From: JBJMHZ01 sp045807125 | GTDB lineage: Bacteria > Actinomycetota > Actinomycetes > JAWWOL01 | Assembly (NCBI GenBank): GCA_045807125.1 | Contig: JBJMHZ010000005.1 | Span: forward strand, 186,001-250,000 | DNA: 64,000 nt | Reading direction: 5' to 3' | Shown: piece by piece, positions 25,602 through 34,449 of the stretch | How the letters are laid out: each line of letters begins with the position of its first letter | How positions within the stretch are numbered: the stretch's first letter is position 1 | Made by a program: the position numbers and the translations under genes | Notes under the pieces: model-generated | What the model was told of the DNA's origin: nothing | The model's input: only the letters and a program-made list of their open reading frames with translations | Database searches by the model: none

Positions 25602-26633
25602 TCAGACCTGGATCAGCGTGCAGTACCAGCGCATGCCGATCGAGATGCCGGTGAGCGCCACCACCTCGCCAGGGCTCAGCTCCCCGCGCTCGAGGTGCTC
25701 GCCGAGGCACACCAACTGGTCGGCAGCCCCGATGTGACCGTGCCCGATCGAGATCTGCGCATTGGTGCGGTGCGGCGGCACTCCGGCGAGCGCACCGACC
25801 TCCTCGCAGGTCTCCGGGCTGTCGTTGATGTAGATGACGTGCGCGATGTCGTCGCGGGCAAGCCCGGCCCGCCGGCATGCGCCGTCCATCACGTCGACGA
25901 GCCGGGAGTCGATGCCCTCGGCGAACTCTCGCAACCGCTGCGGGTCGCGGTTGAAGTGCTCCTGGACGCGCACATGACCCGGGTCCGACGTGAGCGTCGA
26001 CCACCCGGGCGGCGGCACCGGGTGCACCATGCCGCCGTAGTCGGTGCGGAAGAAGTCGCAGAGGTCGGGGTCAGTGAACTGCTCGGTCGACAGCCACCGG
26101 AGCTGCTCGTGGCCCCTCTGCAGCACGACGGCCACTGCACCGTCGCTGTGCACCGCGTTGTTGGTCGTCATCCGGTTGCGATGGAACTCGCTGACCCGGT
26201 TGACCGCGATGAAGAGCACGGTGTCCAGCTCCGGCTGGATGGCCATCAGGCCGGCGACGTAGCCGAGGCCGGTGACGCCGCACGCGCAGCCCTCGTTGAG
26301 CAGCATCGTCTGGCGCAGCTCCATCTTGAGCTCGCGGGCGACCGCGCCGGAGGTGTCCCAGTAGAGGTACTCCGGCATCTCCGACGCCGCGACCACGACG
26401 AGCTGGACGTCGTCAGGCGTCATGCCGAGCTTGCCGAGCGCATCCTGCGCCGCCTGGGCCGCGAGGTTGCTCGCCGTCACGCCGTCGGGAGCCCGGTGAT
26501 AGGTGTGGTAGCCCCAGCGAATGATCCGTTCCGGATCGGACACGTACGACGGTGCGGTCTCGGCGACGTCGGTGTCCTCCCCGAACGCGTACCCGAAGCT
26601 CGTGATCCCGAACTCCACGGGTCGTTGCACCAT
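25602..26633 (-). CDS. KASIII (FabH)-like condensing enzyme or acyltransferase
   Basis: 343 residues of the thiolase fold. The nucleophile region is LLNEGCACGVTGLGYVAG (Cys118 aligns with the FabH Cys). Aligned by eye with FabH, the catalytic His position (HQAN) reads NDSP, and the catalytic Asn position (GNT) reads HGHIGAADQLV, so His and Asn seem exchanged. KASIII-like enzymes work with FkbH and a carrier protein in tetronate pathways. It is the first gene of the operon; the ATG at 26633 has GGGGGGAG 6 bases upstream, and 201 bases upstream are free for a promoter. Confidence 0.85.
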   Translation of the reverse strand: MVQRPVEFGITSFGYAFGEDTDVAETAPSYVSDPERIIRWGYHTYHRAPDGVTASNLAAQAAQDALGKLGMTPDDVQLVVVAASEMPEYLYWDTSGAVARELKMELRQTMLLNEGCACGVTGLGYVAGLMAIQPELDTVLFIAVNRVSEFHRNRMTTNNAVHSDGAVAVVLQRGHEQLRWLSTEQFTDPDLCDFFRTDYGGMVHPVPPPGWSTLTSDPGHVRVQEHFNRDPQRLREFAEGIDSRLVDVMDGACRRAGLARDDIAHVIYINDSPETCEEVGALAGVPPHRTNAQISIGHGHIGAADQLVCLGEHLERGELSPGEVVALTGISIGMRWYCTLIQV

Positions 26634-26834
26634 TGGAACTCCCCCCACCCCAGGCGCTGCATGCGCGCGACACCGGCCCCCCGGCCGAGCGCTGAAGATG
26701 CGGACCGGCCGTCATGCCGATCACGTCGAACCGAAGCTACAACCGACCGGCCCACTGCGGAACCCCATGCACGCCACGAATCTCATCATCTGGTGATAGA
26801 GGCGCCCCGATCGACGATCCGTGGTCGGCCAGGG

Positions 26835-27302
26835 TCATGCCGGTGGGCGATCGGCGCCGTACTGGACCAGCTCGACGAGCACCCCGGCCGGCCGGCCGGC
26901 ATACACGAACGCCACCCGCATCCCTTCGCGAGCGCCGGCGCACGGCTCGCGGTCGACAGCGGTGAAGCCCGCGCCGCGCAGGCGGGCCAGCTCGGCGTCG
27001 AGGTCGTCCACCTCGAGCGCGAGGTGGTACAGGCCGGGTCCGTTGCGCGCCAGGCGGTGGCTCACGGCGGAGCCCTCGCGCACCGGGGCGACGACCTCGA
27101 CGGCCGGTTGCGCCGGCCGTCCGGCCGCGCCGGCTCCGCTGGCTGCGCTGGTCATGCCCGCCCAGCGCCAGAAGTCGCAGCTGACGCCGTACGCCTCGGC
27201 GACGCCGGCGTCGAAGCGCTGGAGCCCGAGCGCCGCCAGGTAGCCGCCCACCGCCGCCGGATCGTCGGTCGCCAGGCCGACGTGGTCGATGCCGAGGATC
27301 AC
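26835..27302 (-). CDS. VOC-fold protein (methylmalonyl-CoA epimerase-like)
   Basis: 155 residues with two vicinal-oxygen-chelate modules. GIDHVGLATDDPAAVGGYLAALGL (His), GLYHLALEVDDLDAELARL (His) and GVLVELVQYG (Glu) supply the usual metal ligands, in the arrangement of methylmalonyl-CoA epimerase. An insertion rich in Ala/Gly/Pro lies in the middle. Real epimerases are shorter and more conserved, so this may be a pathway-specific lyase or isomerase. Its GTG start directly abuts the stop codon of the M1-like gene (TAGGTG). Confidence 0.75.
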   Translation of the reverse strand: MILGIDHVGLATDDPAAVGGYLAALGLQRFDAGVAEAYGVSCDFWRWAGMTSAASGAGAAGRPAQPAVEVVAPVREGSAVSHRLARNGPGLYHLALEVDDLDAELARLRGAGFTAVDREPCAGAREGMRVAFVYAGRPAGVLVELVQYGADRPPA

Positions 27303-29792
27303 CTAGAACGCCTCGCGGGCGGCCACCACCCGGCGCAGGTCGTCGGTGAAGTCGATCACCCGCCGGCGCAGGGGCAGCGGGACGTCGTCGCGCGCCAGCA
27401 TCTTCTCCGCGTGCCGCAAGGTCTCCGGCGTGCCGGCGTAGCGCGGGTAGAGGAAGCGGACGAGCACGTCGAGGACGTAGTCGCCGCGCAGCGTGGCCGC
27501 CTCCGGCATCTCGGCGAAGAACCGCTCCACGTACGGCGCGGTCAGCTCGAGCTGCTCCGGCTGCCAGAAGCCCTCGGCCAGTGCCCAGAGGCCGTAGTTG
27601 GACAGGCCAGTGTCGGCCGTGATCGCCTTCCAGGCCGAGGCTTTCGCCGCCGGATCGGGACGTGCCGCCCGGCACTTCGCTGCCGACTGCTCGCCCTGCG
27701 GGCTCGGATCCGCCAGCAGCGCATCGTCGATCTCGGCCTCGGTGAGCGCACCCAGCGCCGCCAGCCGGGAGCGGATCCGCCAGCCGAGGTCGGCGTCGAG
27801 CGCCAGCCCGGCCGGCAGGCCGGCGCCGTCGAGCCAGCCGCACAGCTCCCCGACGTCGGCGCTGAAGTCGACCAGCCCGCGGAACAGCGTGATCTGCCGC
27901 TCGTCACCGGCCTCGATGCCCGACAGCCGCCTGCGCAGGGCCTCGGCCACCTGCGCCATCGCTTCCTGCCGCTCCTGCGGCGCGAGGAAGCGGTCGGCGA
28001 CATCGCCCCTGGCCTGCTCGAGCACCTCGGCGAGGATGGACAGCTCCGACTCGACGGCGACCATCTGCGTCACCAGCGCGAGGTGGTCGCGCGCGGCGAA
28101 CGCACCGTCGGCCACGGCGAGCAGGAGCGCGCACCAGACCATGCCGCGGTTCAGCGAGGACAGCTGGGGCAGCAGCTCCGGCAGCGCCGCGAGCGAGCGC
28201 TCGTCGAACCGCACCTTCGCGTACGTGAGGTCGTCCTGGTTGAGCAGCACGAGCCTCGGCGCCGGCCGGCCCACCAGCTCCGGCAGCTCGGTGCGCTCGC
28301 CCTCGATCCGCACCCGGACGGTCTCGTGCCCCTCCCGGTAGAGCTCGCCGTAGAGCCCGACGTCGAGCGCGTGCGGGCGCAGCACGGGGTGGCTCCCGGG
28401 AGCGGTCTGCAGGATCGCCGCCGCCGTGATGCGCCCGTCCGCCACCTCGATCCGCGGGTGCAGCGCGTTGACGTCGCAGGTGCCGAACCACGCGTCGGCC
28501 CAGCCGGTCATGTCGGTACCGGTGGCCTCGCTGAGAGCAGCGAGGAAGTCGGCGACCGTCGCCGTCCCGTACGCATGCCGCGCGAAGTAGATCTGCAGGC
28601 AACGGCGCAGCGCATCGGTGCCCACCGCGGTGGCGAGCTGGCGCAGCGCGGACGATCCCTTGAAGTAGGAGATGCGGTCGAGCTCGAGCAGCACCGTCTG
28701 CACGTCCGGGCCCTCCAGCGCCACCGGATGGGTCGACGGGCGCTGATCGGCGACGTACGCCTGTCCCTTGCGGCGCGCGGAGAACGTCGTCAGCGGGCCG
28801 GGGAAGCGGGTCACCTCGCTCGTCACCCGGTGCGCCATGTAGTCGGCGAACGCCTGCCCGAGCCACATGTCGTTCCACCACCGGTTGGTCACCAGGCCGG
28901 CCATCCACATCAGCGACAGCCCGTGCGCGATGACCACCGCCCTCGTCTCGCGCTCGCTCGCCGGGACGTTGGAGCGGAACAGGTAGAGCTCGCGCAGCAG
29001 CACGCATCCGGGATGGTCGAGCGAGAGCACGCTGAACTCAGGGACGAACACCTGGTCGAACTTGCCGAACGGGTAGCGCACGCCGAACAGCCGCTCGTAC
29101 TCGTCCATGCACTGGGCGGTGATCTCGAGCACCTCGTCGAGATCCGCCTTCAGCGCCTGCTCCTGCGAGGCCCGGCAGTGCAGCCCCAGCCGGACGCCCT
29201 CGTGCTCGGCGTGGAACGAGGCGTACGGGCCCGCCACGATCGTCGTCAGGTACGTCGACTGCGGGTGCGACTCGGCGAGGGCCCATCGCCCGGGGGCGAC
29301 CTGCTCCGCCGCGCTGTTGCCGAGCACCTGCCAGTCCTCGGGCACCGTCACCGAGAACGTGTACGGCGCCTTGAGGTCGGGCTGGTCGAAGCAGGCGAAG
29401 ACCCGCGGCGCGTTGTCGATGAAGACGAACGCGTAGCAGTAGACGCGACCGTCGGCCGGGTCGACGTAGCGGTGCATGCCCTCGCACTCGCGCGAGTAGC
29501 TCATGTCGGCGCTGACGACGAGCTCGTTCTCGGCTGCGAGGCCGGACAGCGGCAGGCGGCCGTCGTCGAGCGCCGACGCGTCCACCTTGCGACCGTTCAG
29601 GATCACCGAGCGCAGGGTCGCCGGCCGTACGTCCAGGAACGTCGACGCCCCCGGCCGGCGCGCGGCGAACCTGATCGTCGTCGTGCAGGCGAACGTCTCC
29701 GCACCGGTCGTCAGGTCGAGATCGACGTGATAGGAACCGACTTCCAGCAGATCGCTGCGCTCGGCGGCCTCGGCACGCGTCAGACTGCGCAT
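27303..29792 (-). CDS. M1 aminopeptidase-like protein with a degenerate zinc site (pseudo-enzyme)
   Basis: 829 residues covering the full length of actinobacterial PepN (N-terminal beta domain from LTRAEAAERSDLLEVGSYHVDLDLT, catalytic-fold region, ERAP1-type C-terminal helical domain). The active site is lost: the HExxH motif reads HGLSL (290-294), so the catalytic Glu and second His are gone; the third ligand region, normally NE(S/A)FA, reads GQAFA (312-316); and the GAMEN substrate motif reads SVLSLDHPG (254-262). Surrounding residues (VTNRWWNDMWL) stay conserved and there is no frameshift, so the protein is kept for some other purpose. The ATG at 29792 has GGGGGGA 7 bases upstream. Confidence 0.87.
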   Translation of the reverse strand: MRSLTRAEAAERSDLLEVGSYHVDLDLTTGAETFACTTTIRFAARRPGASTFLDVRPATLRSVILNGRKVDASALDDGRLPLSGLAAENELVVSADMSYSRECEGMHRYVDPADGRVYCYAFVFIDNAPRVFACFDQPDLKAPYTFSVTVPEDWQVLGNSAAEQVAPGRWALAESHPQSTYLTTIVAGPYASFHAEHEGVRLGLHCRASQEQALKADLDEVLEITAQCMDEYERLFGVRYPFGKFDQVFVPEFSVLSLDHPGCVLLRELYLFRSNVPASERETRAVVIAHGLSLMWMAGLVTNRWWNDMWLGQAFADYMAHRVTSEVTRFPGPLTTFSARRKGQAYVADQRPSTHPVALEGPDVQTVLLELDRISYFKGSSALRQLATAVGTDALRRCLQIYFARHAYGTATVADFLAALSEATGTDMTGWADAWFGTCDVNALHPRIEVADGRITAAAILQTAPGSHPVLRPHALDVGLYGELYREGHETVRVRIEGERTELPELVGRPAPRLVLLNQDDLTYAKVRFDERSLAALPELLPQLSSLNRGMVWCALLLAVADGAFAARDHLALVTQMVAVESELSILAEVLEQARGDVADRFLAPQERQEAMAQVAEALRRRLSGIEAGDERQITLFRGLVDFSADVGELCGWLDGAGLPAGLALDADLGWRIRSRLAALGALTEAEIDDALLADPSPQGEQSAAKCRAARPDPAAKASAWKAITADTGLSNYGLWALAEGFWQPEQLELTAPYVERFFAEMPEAATLRGDYVLDVLVRFLYPRYAGTPETLRHAEKMLARDDVPLPLRRRVIDFTDDLRRVVAAREAF

Positions 29793-29879
29793 CCGTAAAT
29801 CCCCCCTCGGACGACTCTTGATCTTCGGTCCGGCCCGAGGCGCGGTCAAGACGGGTGCGGCGACCGTCTGGACGGAATG

Positions 29880-30257
29880 TCAGGTGCGCGACCGGCGGCG
29901 CCGCCGCGTCGCGCGGTGGGTCTCGAAGTACTCGGCGGCGACCCGCTTGGGCACGCACATCGCCCAGGCGTCGATCACGAGCTCGCGCATCTCGGCGCGG
30001 TCGATGGCCCCGAGCCGCACCCGGACCCAGTTGTACCGCTCATCCGAACGGATCGGCATGAAGAACTTGTCCGGCTCCGCGGCGACGAGCGCGGCGCGCT
30101 CCTCCTTGGGAAAGGCGAAGCCCATGAAGGTCTCGTCGCGCGAGAGCGAGATGTAGACGATGCGGCCGATGCGGAACTTCACGCGGTCCTGCACCAGCCC
30201 CTCGGTGGTGCGGGGCAGGGAGAGCGCCACCCGGCGCACGTCGGCTGCGGTGACCAT
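29880..30257 (-). CDS. MmcQ/YjbR family protein
   Basis: 125 residues of the YjbR fold (MmcQ-like, DNA-binding-type). Characteristic parts are VRRVALSLPRTTEGLVQDRVKFRIG, MGFAFPKEERAALVAAEPDKFF and YNWVRVRLGAIDRAEMRELVIDAW. The C-terminus is a basic tail (ATRRRRRSRT). The function of the family is not settled. It follows the unknown gene at 30282-30803 by 24 bases on the same strand. Confidence 0.85.
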   Translation of the reverse strand: MVTAADVRRVALSLPRTTEGLVQDRVKFRIGRIVYISLSRDETFMGFAFPKEERAALVAAEPDKFFMPIRSDERYNWVRVRLGAIDRAEMRELVIDAWAMCVPKRVAAEYFETHRATRRRRRSRT

Positions 30258-30281
30258 CGCGGACCGGTGCCGGGCCCCGGC

Positions 30282-30803
30282 TCAGACCGTGCCGCTGAAG
30301 CGGTCGGCGAGGTAGTCGAGCTTGGCCTGCTCGTCGCGGGCGGAGTAGAGGTAGCGCGACCACGCCTGCTGCTCGTGCAGCACGGCACCGAGCTCCCAGA
30401 CGCACATCACCTCGAGATGGTCGCCCTGCGGGACGAGCCGGAACGGCCCGCCCTCCTTCGTGTCCATCCCGTAGACCGATTCCCACATCTCGTTGGCGTT
30501 GCGCCACGTGCACACGAGCAGGAAGTAGAACGTCTCCCCCGCGCCGCACCGGTGCAGGACGGCGAAGCCGAGCTCGCCGTCGATGTCGAGGCGCCCGGCC
30601 TCGTTCTCGGCGCGGACGAAGTCGCGCGCCTGCTCCCGGACGCCCTCGTCGATCTCGGCCTCGGCGCGCCGCACCTCGTACCACTTGAGGTGGGCGGCCT
30701 GCAGCACCAGGTCGTCACCCGGGGTCACCAGCTTGGCGTAGTGCCGGTAGTCGTCCGGCACGTTGCGGACGGCGGCGAGGTGCGCGCGGTCGGTCGTCGT
30801 CAT
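30282..30803 (-). CDS. Conserved protein of unknown function
   Basis: 173 residues, soluble, with no signal peptide. It has a regular alpha/beta pattern: AEIDEGVREQARDFVRAENEAGRL, then GELGFAVLHRCGAGETFYFLLVCTWRNANEMWESVY, then LEVMCVWELGAVLHEQQAWSRYLYSARDE. The well-ordered strand and helix pattern and conserved aromatic residues argue for a real gene, but I do not recognise the family. Confidence 0.65.
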   Translation of the reverse strand: MTTTDRAHLAAVRNVPDDYRHYAKLVTPGDDLVLQAAHLKWYEVRRAEAEIDEGVREQARDFVRAENEAGRLDIDGELGFAVLHRCGAGETFYFLLVCTWRNANEMWESVYGMDTKEGGPFRLVPQGDHLEVMCVWELGAVLHEQQAWSRYLYSARDEQAKLDYLADRFSGTV

Positions 30804-30839
30804 CAGCGGATCGTAGCGCCGGCCGCGCCGGCGACCAGC

Positions 30840-31727
30840 TCAGGCGAGAGCGCGCACCCGCTTGATGATCGGGCCGAGCACCTCCATGTGCGGCCGCTGC
30901 ACGCTGATGTAGGAGAAGCCGTAGCGGTCCCGGTCCCTGACCAGCTGGTGGGCGATCTCGTCCTCCGTGCCGACGAGGATGAACGGCGTCTCCAGGGCGT
31001 CGTCGACGTCGTCGATGAGGTACGGCCCGTCCTCCTGGGTGATCCGCTCGGCGGCCGCCCTCCGGTCGTCGGTCACCTCGACGATCTTGACGAAGTTGTT
31101 GAGCTCCACCCGGTCGGCGCGCTCGCCCGCGGCGGCGCGGAACGACGCCACCTGCTTCTCGGCCTCGGCTGCGGTGGCGATCCGCAGGGTGCCGACCGGC
31201 CGCCCGGGGATCTGGTGGATGCCCGCGAAGCCGGCGATGTCGGCGTGCTCGGCGACGACGCGCAGCGCCCGCTCGCCGGTGCCGCCGATGAGCAGCGGCG
31301 GCATCTCGACGCCCGGCTCGGCGGCCATCAGCTCCCGCAGCTCGAGGATCGTCGAGTTGAGCCACTCGACCCGCTGGCCGAAGGGCAGGAACGGGATGCC
31401 GGCGGCCTCGAACTCCTCCTTGATGAGCCCGATCCCGAGCCCCAGCTCGAGCCGGCCACCGGTCAGCCGGGCGGCCGTCGACACCTCGCGGGCGAGGATC
31501 GACGGGTTCCAGAAGCCGGCGTTGATGCAGTACGTCCCCACCCGCAGCTGCTCGGTGGCGAGGGCGGCGGCGAGCAGCGCCTGGAACGGCGCGAACCGCC
31601 CCGGCCCGAGGTGGTCGACGCCGACGGCGACGTCGTAGCCGTACGCCTCGGCCGCCCGGCAGGTCTCGGCAAGCTCGCGCTGCGAGGGGTAGAAGGACAG
31701 GGTGAATCCGAAGCGGAAGTCACGCAC
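30840..31727 (-). CDS. LLM-class F420-dependent oxidoreductase
   Basis: 295 residues of the luciferase-like monooxygenase TIM barrel. FRFGFTLSFYPSQRELAETCRAAEAYGYDVAVGVDHLG is the standard N-terminus, followed by VGTYCINAGFWNPSILAREVSTAARLTGGRLELGLGIG, MPPLLIGGTGERALRVVAEHADIAGF and a C-terminal FILVGTEDEIAHQL. These are typical of F420-dependent actinobacterial enzymes. The GTG at 31727 has GAGAGGTG about 7 bases upstream. It might supply an oxidation step to the adjacent biosynthetic operon; this is inference from position. Confidence 0.85.
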   Translation of the reverse strand: MRDFRFGFTLSFYPSQRELAETCRAAEAYGYDVAVGVDHLGPGRFAPFQALLAAALATEQLRVGTYCINAGFWNPSILAREVSTAARLTGGRLELGLGIGLIKEEFEAAGIPFLPFGQRVEWLNSTILELRELMAAEPGVEMPPLLIGGTGERALRVVAEHADIAGFAGIHQIPGRPVGTLRIATAAEAEKQVASFRAAAGERADRVELNNFVKIVEVTDDRRAAAERITQEDGPYLIDDVDDALETPFILVGTEDEIAHQLVRDRDRYGFSYISVQRPHMEVLGPIIKRVRALA

Positions 31728-31793
31728 GGCACGACACCTCTCGATGCTCCTCGCCGGGAGCACCTCCCCCGGCGGCTGATGGCAGCCCGGTCC

Positions 31794-32141
31794 TCACCCG
31801 GCCGCGGCCAGCTGCTCGATCATCTCCTCCGACGCCGGCATGACGACGGTGTGGTACTCGTCGATCATCGACATGACCGGCCCGTCGTAGTTCTCCTCCC
31901 ACTCCTCGTTGGCGTACAGCGCCTGGGACTGGGCCACCCGCTGCTCCTCGGAGGGGAAGGCGCGCAGCAGGAAGTAGGTGTTCTCGTCGTTCAGCGCGGG
32001 GCCGTACTTCACCACCGTGATGCCGTACCGCCGCATCATCGGGATGGTGCCCTCGTCGCTGATGCGGTGAAACTCCTCGCGGGTGCCCGGCTGGACCTTG
32101 AACATCCGCAGCTCGAGCAGCCACGACTCGCGATCGGCCAT
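31794..32141 (-). CDS. NIPSNAP family protein
   Basis: 115 residues with the ferredoxin-like dimeric alpha/beta barrel pattern: WLLELRMFKVQPGTREEFHRISDEGTIPMMRRYGITVVKYGPAL, then NTYFLLRAFPSEEQRVAQSQALYANEEW. NIPSNAP and antibiotic-monooxygenase-type proteins share this fold; no catalytic residues can be assigned. Start at the ATG at 32141 with GGGGGT just upstream. It is divergent from the MFS transporter gene, with 228 bases between. Confidence 0.8.
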   Translation of the reverse strand: MADRESWLLELRMFKVQPGTREEFHRISDEGTIPMMRRYGITVVKYGPALNDENTYFLLRAFPSEEQRVAQSQALYANEEWEENYDGPVMSMIDEYHTVVMPASEEMIEQLAAAG

Positions 32142-32369
32142 GCTGACCCCCGGCAGTCCCCCAATGCCGGCGCGGGGAGCGCGCCGGCGACCAGCCGGTA
32201 TCGTACGGGCGCCCGATGATCTCCACAAGCGTCGAGAAAGGGTCGGGAGATACCGGCCGTTCGGTCGCCGTCCGGCGTGTCACATCCCTTGTCAACAAGG
32301 TGGCCGCCAACGTTGACGGGCGGCCCGAGGCCGGGCACGCTGCTCGGAGGCTGGGACAGGGGGGCACCG

Positions 32370-33743
32370 ATGACGGCCGAGACCGACGAGATCATGAATG
32401 GTGACGGCATGGCCAGCACGACCGGAGACGGCATCTGGGTGACGATGCGCGAGCTCCCGCCCGCGGCGAGGGCGCTGCTGCTCGGCGTCTTCGTCAACAA
32501 GCTGGCGGGGTTCCTGCAGATCTTCCTGGTGCTGTTCCTGACGCACAAGGGCTACTCCGCGACGCAGGCCGGCTGGGCGCTCGGCATCTACGGCGCCGGC
32601 GCGGTCATCGGCACCGTCGTCGGCGGCTCGCTGGCCGACCGGCTCGGGCCGCGCAACGCGACGCTCATCAGCATGGGCGGCTCGGCGCTGCTGCTGCTGT
32701 CGCTGCTCTACCTGCCCAGCTACGGGCTCCTGCTGGTCGCCATCGCGCTGGTCAGCCTGATCGGGCAGATCTACCGCCCGGCCGCCCAGGCGCTGCTCAT
32801 GGAGCTGGCGCCGAAGCGCCGGCTCGTCATGGTCACGGCGATGTACCGGCTCGGGCTCAATCTCGGCACCACGGCAGCGCCGCTCATCGGTGCCGCGCTG
32901 GTGAGCGTCTCGTACAACTGGCTGTTCTGGGGCGAGGCGACGGCCGCCCTCATCTACGCGGTGATCGCCATCGCCGCCCTGCCGAAGCGGCAGGTCGCGA
33001 TCCCGGAGCAGGCCGCGGCGGGGGCGGCCGCCGAGCCGGCTCCGCAGCCGGCGGCCGGCAGCTACCGGGCGGTCCTCGCCGATCACCGCTACGCCTTGTT
33101 CCTCATCGCGGTGTTCTTCCTCGCCGTCGTCTACTGCCAGTACACGACCACGCTGGCGCTGGACATCAGCCACACCGGCCTCGGCGTGTGGTGGTACGGC
33201 GCGGTGGTCTCCATCAACGGCTTCATGGTCATCGCCTTCGAGCTGCTCGCCACCAAGATCACGCAGCACTGGCCGACCCGGCTGACGGTCGCGCTGGCCT
33301 TCGGTGGCACCGGCGCCGGCTACGCCATCTACGCGCTGCCGCCGCACGCCGCCGTGTTCGTCATCGGCACGATCGTGTGGACCAGCGCCGAGATCGTGGG
33401 CGCGCCGACCGTGTTCGCCTATCCGGGGCTCGCGGCGCCGAAGCACCTGCTCGGCCGCTACGTCGGCTCGATGCAGGCGGCGTACGGCATCGGCACCGCC
33501 GTCGGCCCCGTGGTCGGCGCGATGATCTGGTACCACGTCGGGCGCTCGGTGTGGCTGTGGGCCGCGGCCGTGGCCGCCCTCGCGGTCACCTTCGGGTTGA
33601 TCGCCGTCCGGCCGCGGCCGGCGGCGGAGCCGGGCGGGGAGGGCGCCGACGCCATGGCGGCCGTCGGCCCGGAGGCGCTGGCCACCGCGCCGGTCGGGCC
33701 CGAGACGCCGGTGCTGGACGAGAGCGCGTCCGAGTCGGTCTGA
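32370..33743 (+). CDS. MFS transporter (probable drug or product exporter)
   Basis: 457 residues, twelve predicted membrane helices. The motif-A loop after helix 2 reads GGSLADRLGPRNATLIS, typical of major facilitator drug-type antiporters, and helix 4-5 has YRPAAQALLMELAPKRRLVMVTAMYRLGLNLGTTAAPLIGAAL. A central cytoplasmic loop and a long acidic C-terminal tail are present. The ATG at 32370 follows AGGGGGGCACCG. It is the only exporter near the biosynthetic operon and so a candidate for product export. Confidence 0.88.
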   Translation: MTAETDEIMNGDGMASTTGDGIWVTMRELPPAARALLLGVFVNKLAGFLQIFLVLFLTHKGYSATQAGWALGIYGAGAVIGTVVGGSLADRLGPRNATLISMGGSALLLLSLLYLPSYGLLLVAIALVSLIGQIYRPAAQALLMELAPKRRLVMVTAMYRLGLNLGTTAAPLIGAALVSVSYNWLFWGEATAALIYAVIAIAALPKRQVAIPEQAAAGAAAEPAPQPAAGSYRAVLADHRYALFLIAVFFLAVVYCQYTTTLALDISHTGLGVWWYGAVVSINGFMVIAFELLATKITQHWPTRLTVALAFGGTGAGYAIYALPPHAAVFVIGTIVWTSAEIVGAPTVFAYPGLAAPKHLLGRYVGSMQAAYGIGTAVGPVVGAMIWYHVGRSVWLWAAAVAALAVTFGLIAVRPRPAAEPGGEGADAMAAVGPEALATAPVGPETPVLDESASESV

Positions 33744-33777
33744 GTCGGCCCTGAGCCGCGCTGCCGGGCCGGGCAGC

Positions 33778-34446
33778 TCAGCCGCTGCCGCGCGCGTGGA
33801 CGAGGTAGCAGTACTCGTCGAGGACCTTGGCGACGGTCAGCCCCGGCCGGCCGAGCGCCGCCGGCAGCGCGTCCTCGCCGACGCCGGCCTCGGCCATCAG
33901 CGCGAGCGCCCACGCCCGGCCGGTGCGCAGGTGCCTGGCGAACGCGGCGCCGTCCCGGCCGCCGTGCATGCCGACGGCGATCGCCTCGTCCCACGGCATG
34001 ACCGCGGCCGGCCGCAGCGCGTACAGGCTCTTGGCCGCGGCGGTCGGCCCGAGGCGTCGGCCGCGCGGGCCGGCCGAGACCGGCGCGGCGGCGAGGGCCG
34101 CGTACCCCTCGCCGAGGGCGTCGATCTGCTCGTCGGCCAGCGCCGCGAGGCCGGTGGCCGGGAGCACCGGGTGCCAGGCAGCCCACCAGGCGGCGATGCT
34201 CTCGTCGAACCGGTCAGCCTCGCCCGGCCGGGGGTAGCGGATGCGGCAGCCCCAGGCGTTGAGCCAGCGCAGCAGCGCCTGCCGGTGCGCCGAAGCCGAC
34301 AGGTCGGCGGCCGGGCGGGTCGCCTCGACGAAGCGCTCCCAGCCGGCGTCCGGCCGGAACGACGAGCCGAACCGCGCCGCCTCGCGGGCGACGTCGGCGA
34401 GGGCAGGCGCGGTCGGCAGGGCCGGAAGGGACGGGCGGGCCGGCAT
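33778..34446 (-). CDS. Conserved protein of unknown function
   Basis: 222 residues, rich in Ala and Arg, largely helical. Recognisable blocks are LLRWLNAWGCRIRYP, ESIAAWWAAWHPVLP, GPTAAAKSLYALRPAAVMPWDEAIAVGM and TVAKVLDEYCYLVH. The PTAAAKSLYALRP..MPWD pattern suggests a structured, conserved family, but I cannot name it or a function. It starts 3 bases after the stop of the DsbA-like gene, so the two are co-transcribed. Confidence 0.65.
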   Translation of the reverse strand: MPARPSLPALPTAPALADVAREAARFGSSFRPDAGWERFVEATRPAADLSASAHRQALLRWLNAWGCRIRYPRPGEADRFDESIAAWWAAWHPVLPATGLAALADEQIDALGEGYAALAAAPVSAGPRGRRLGPTAAAKSLYALRPAAVMPWDEAIAVGMHGGRDGAAFARHLRTGRAWALALMAEAGVGEDALPAALGRPGLTVAKVLDEYCYLVHARGSG

Positions 34447-34449
34447 CCC

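Noticed and set aside
24069..29798. 1909-codon open frame on the plus strand
   Set aside because: It is antisense to the FkbH, KASIII, VOC and M1 genes, has shadow-type composition (Arg/His/Val/Glu/Asp rich) and no recognisable domain; high GC keeps this frame open.
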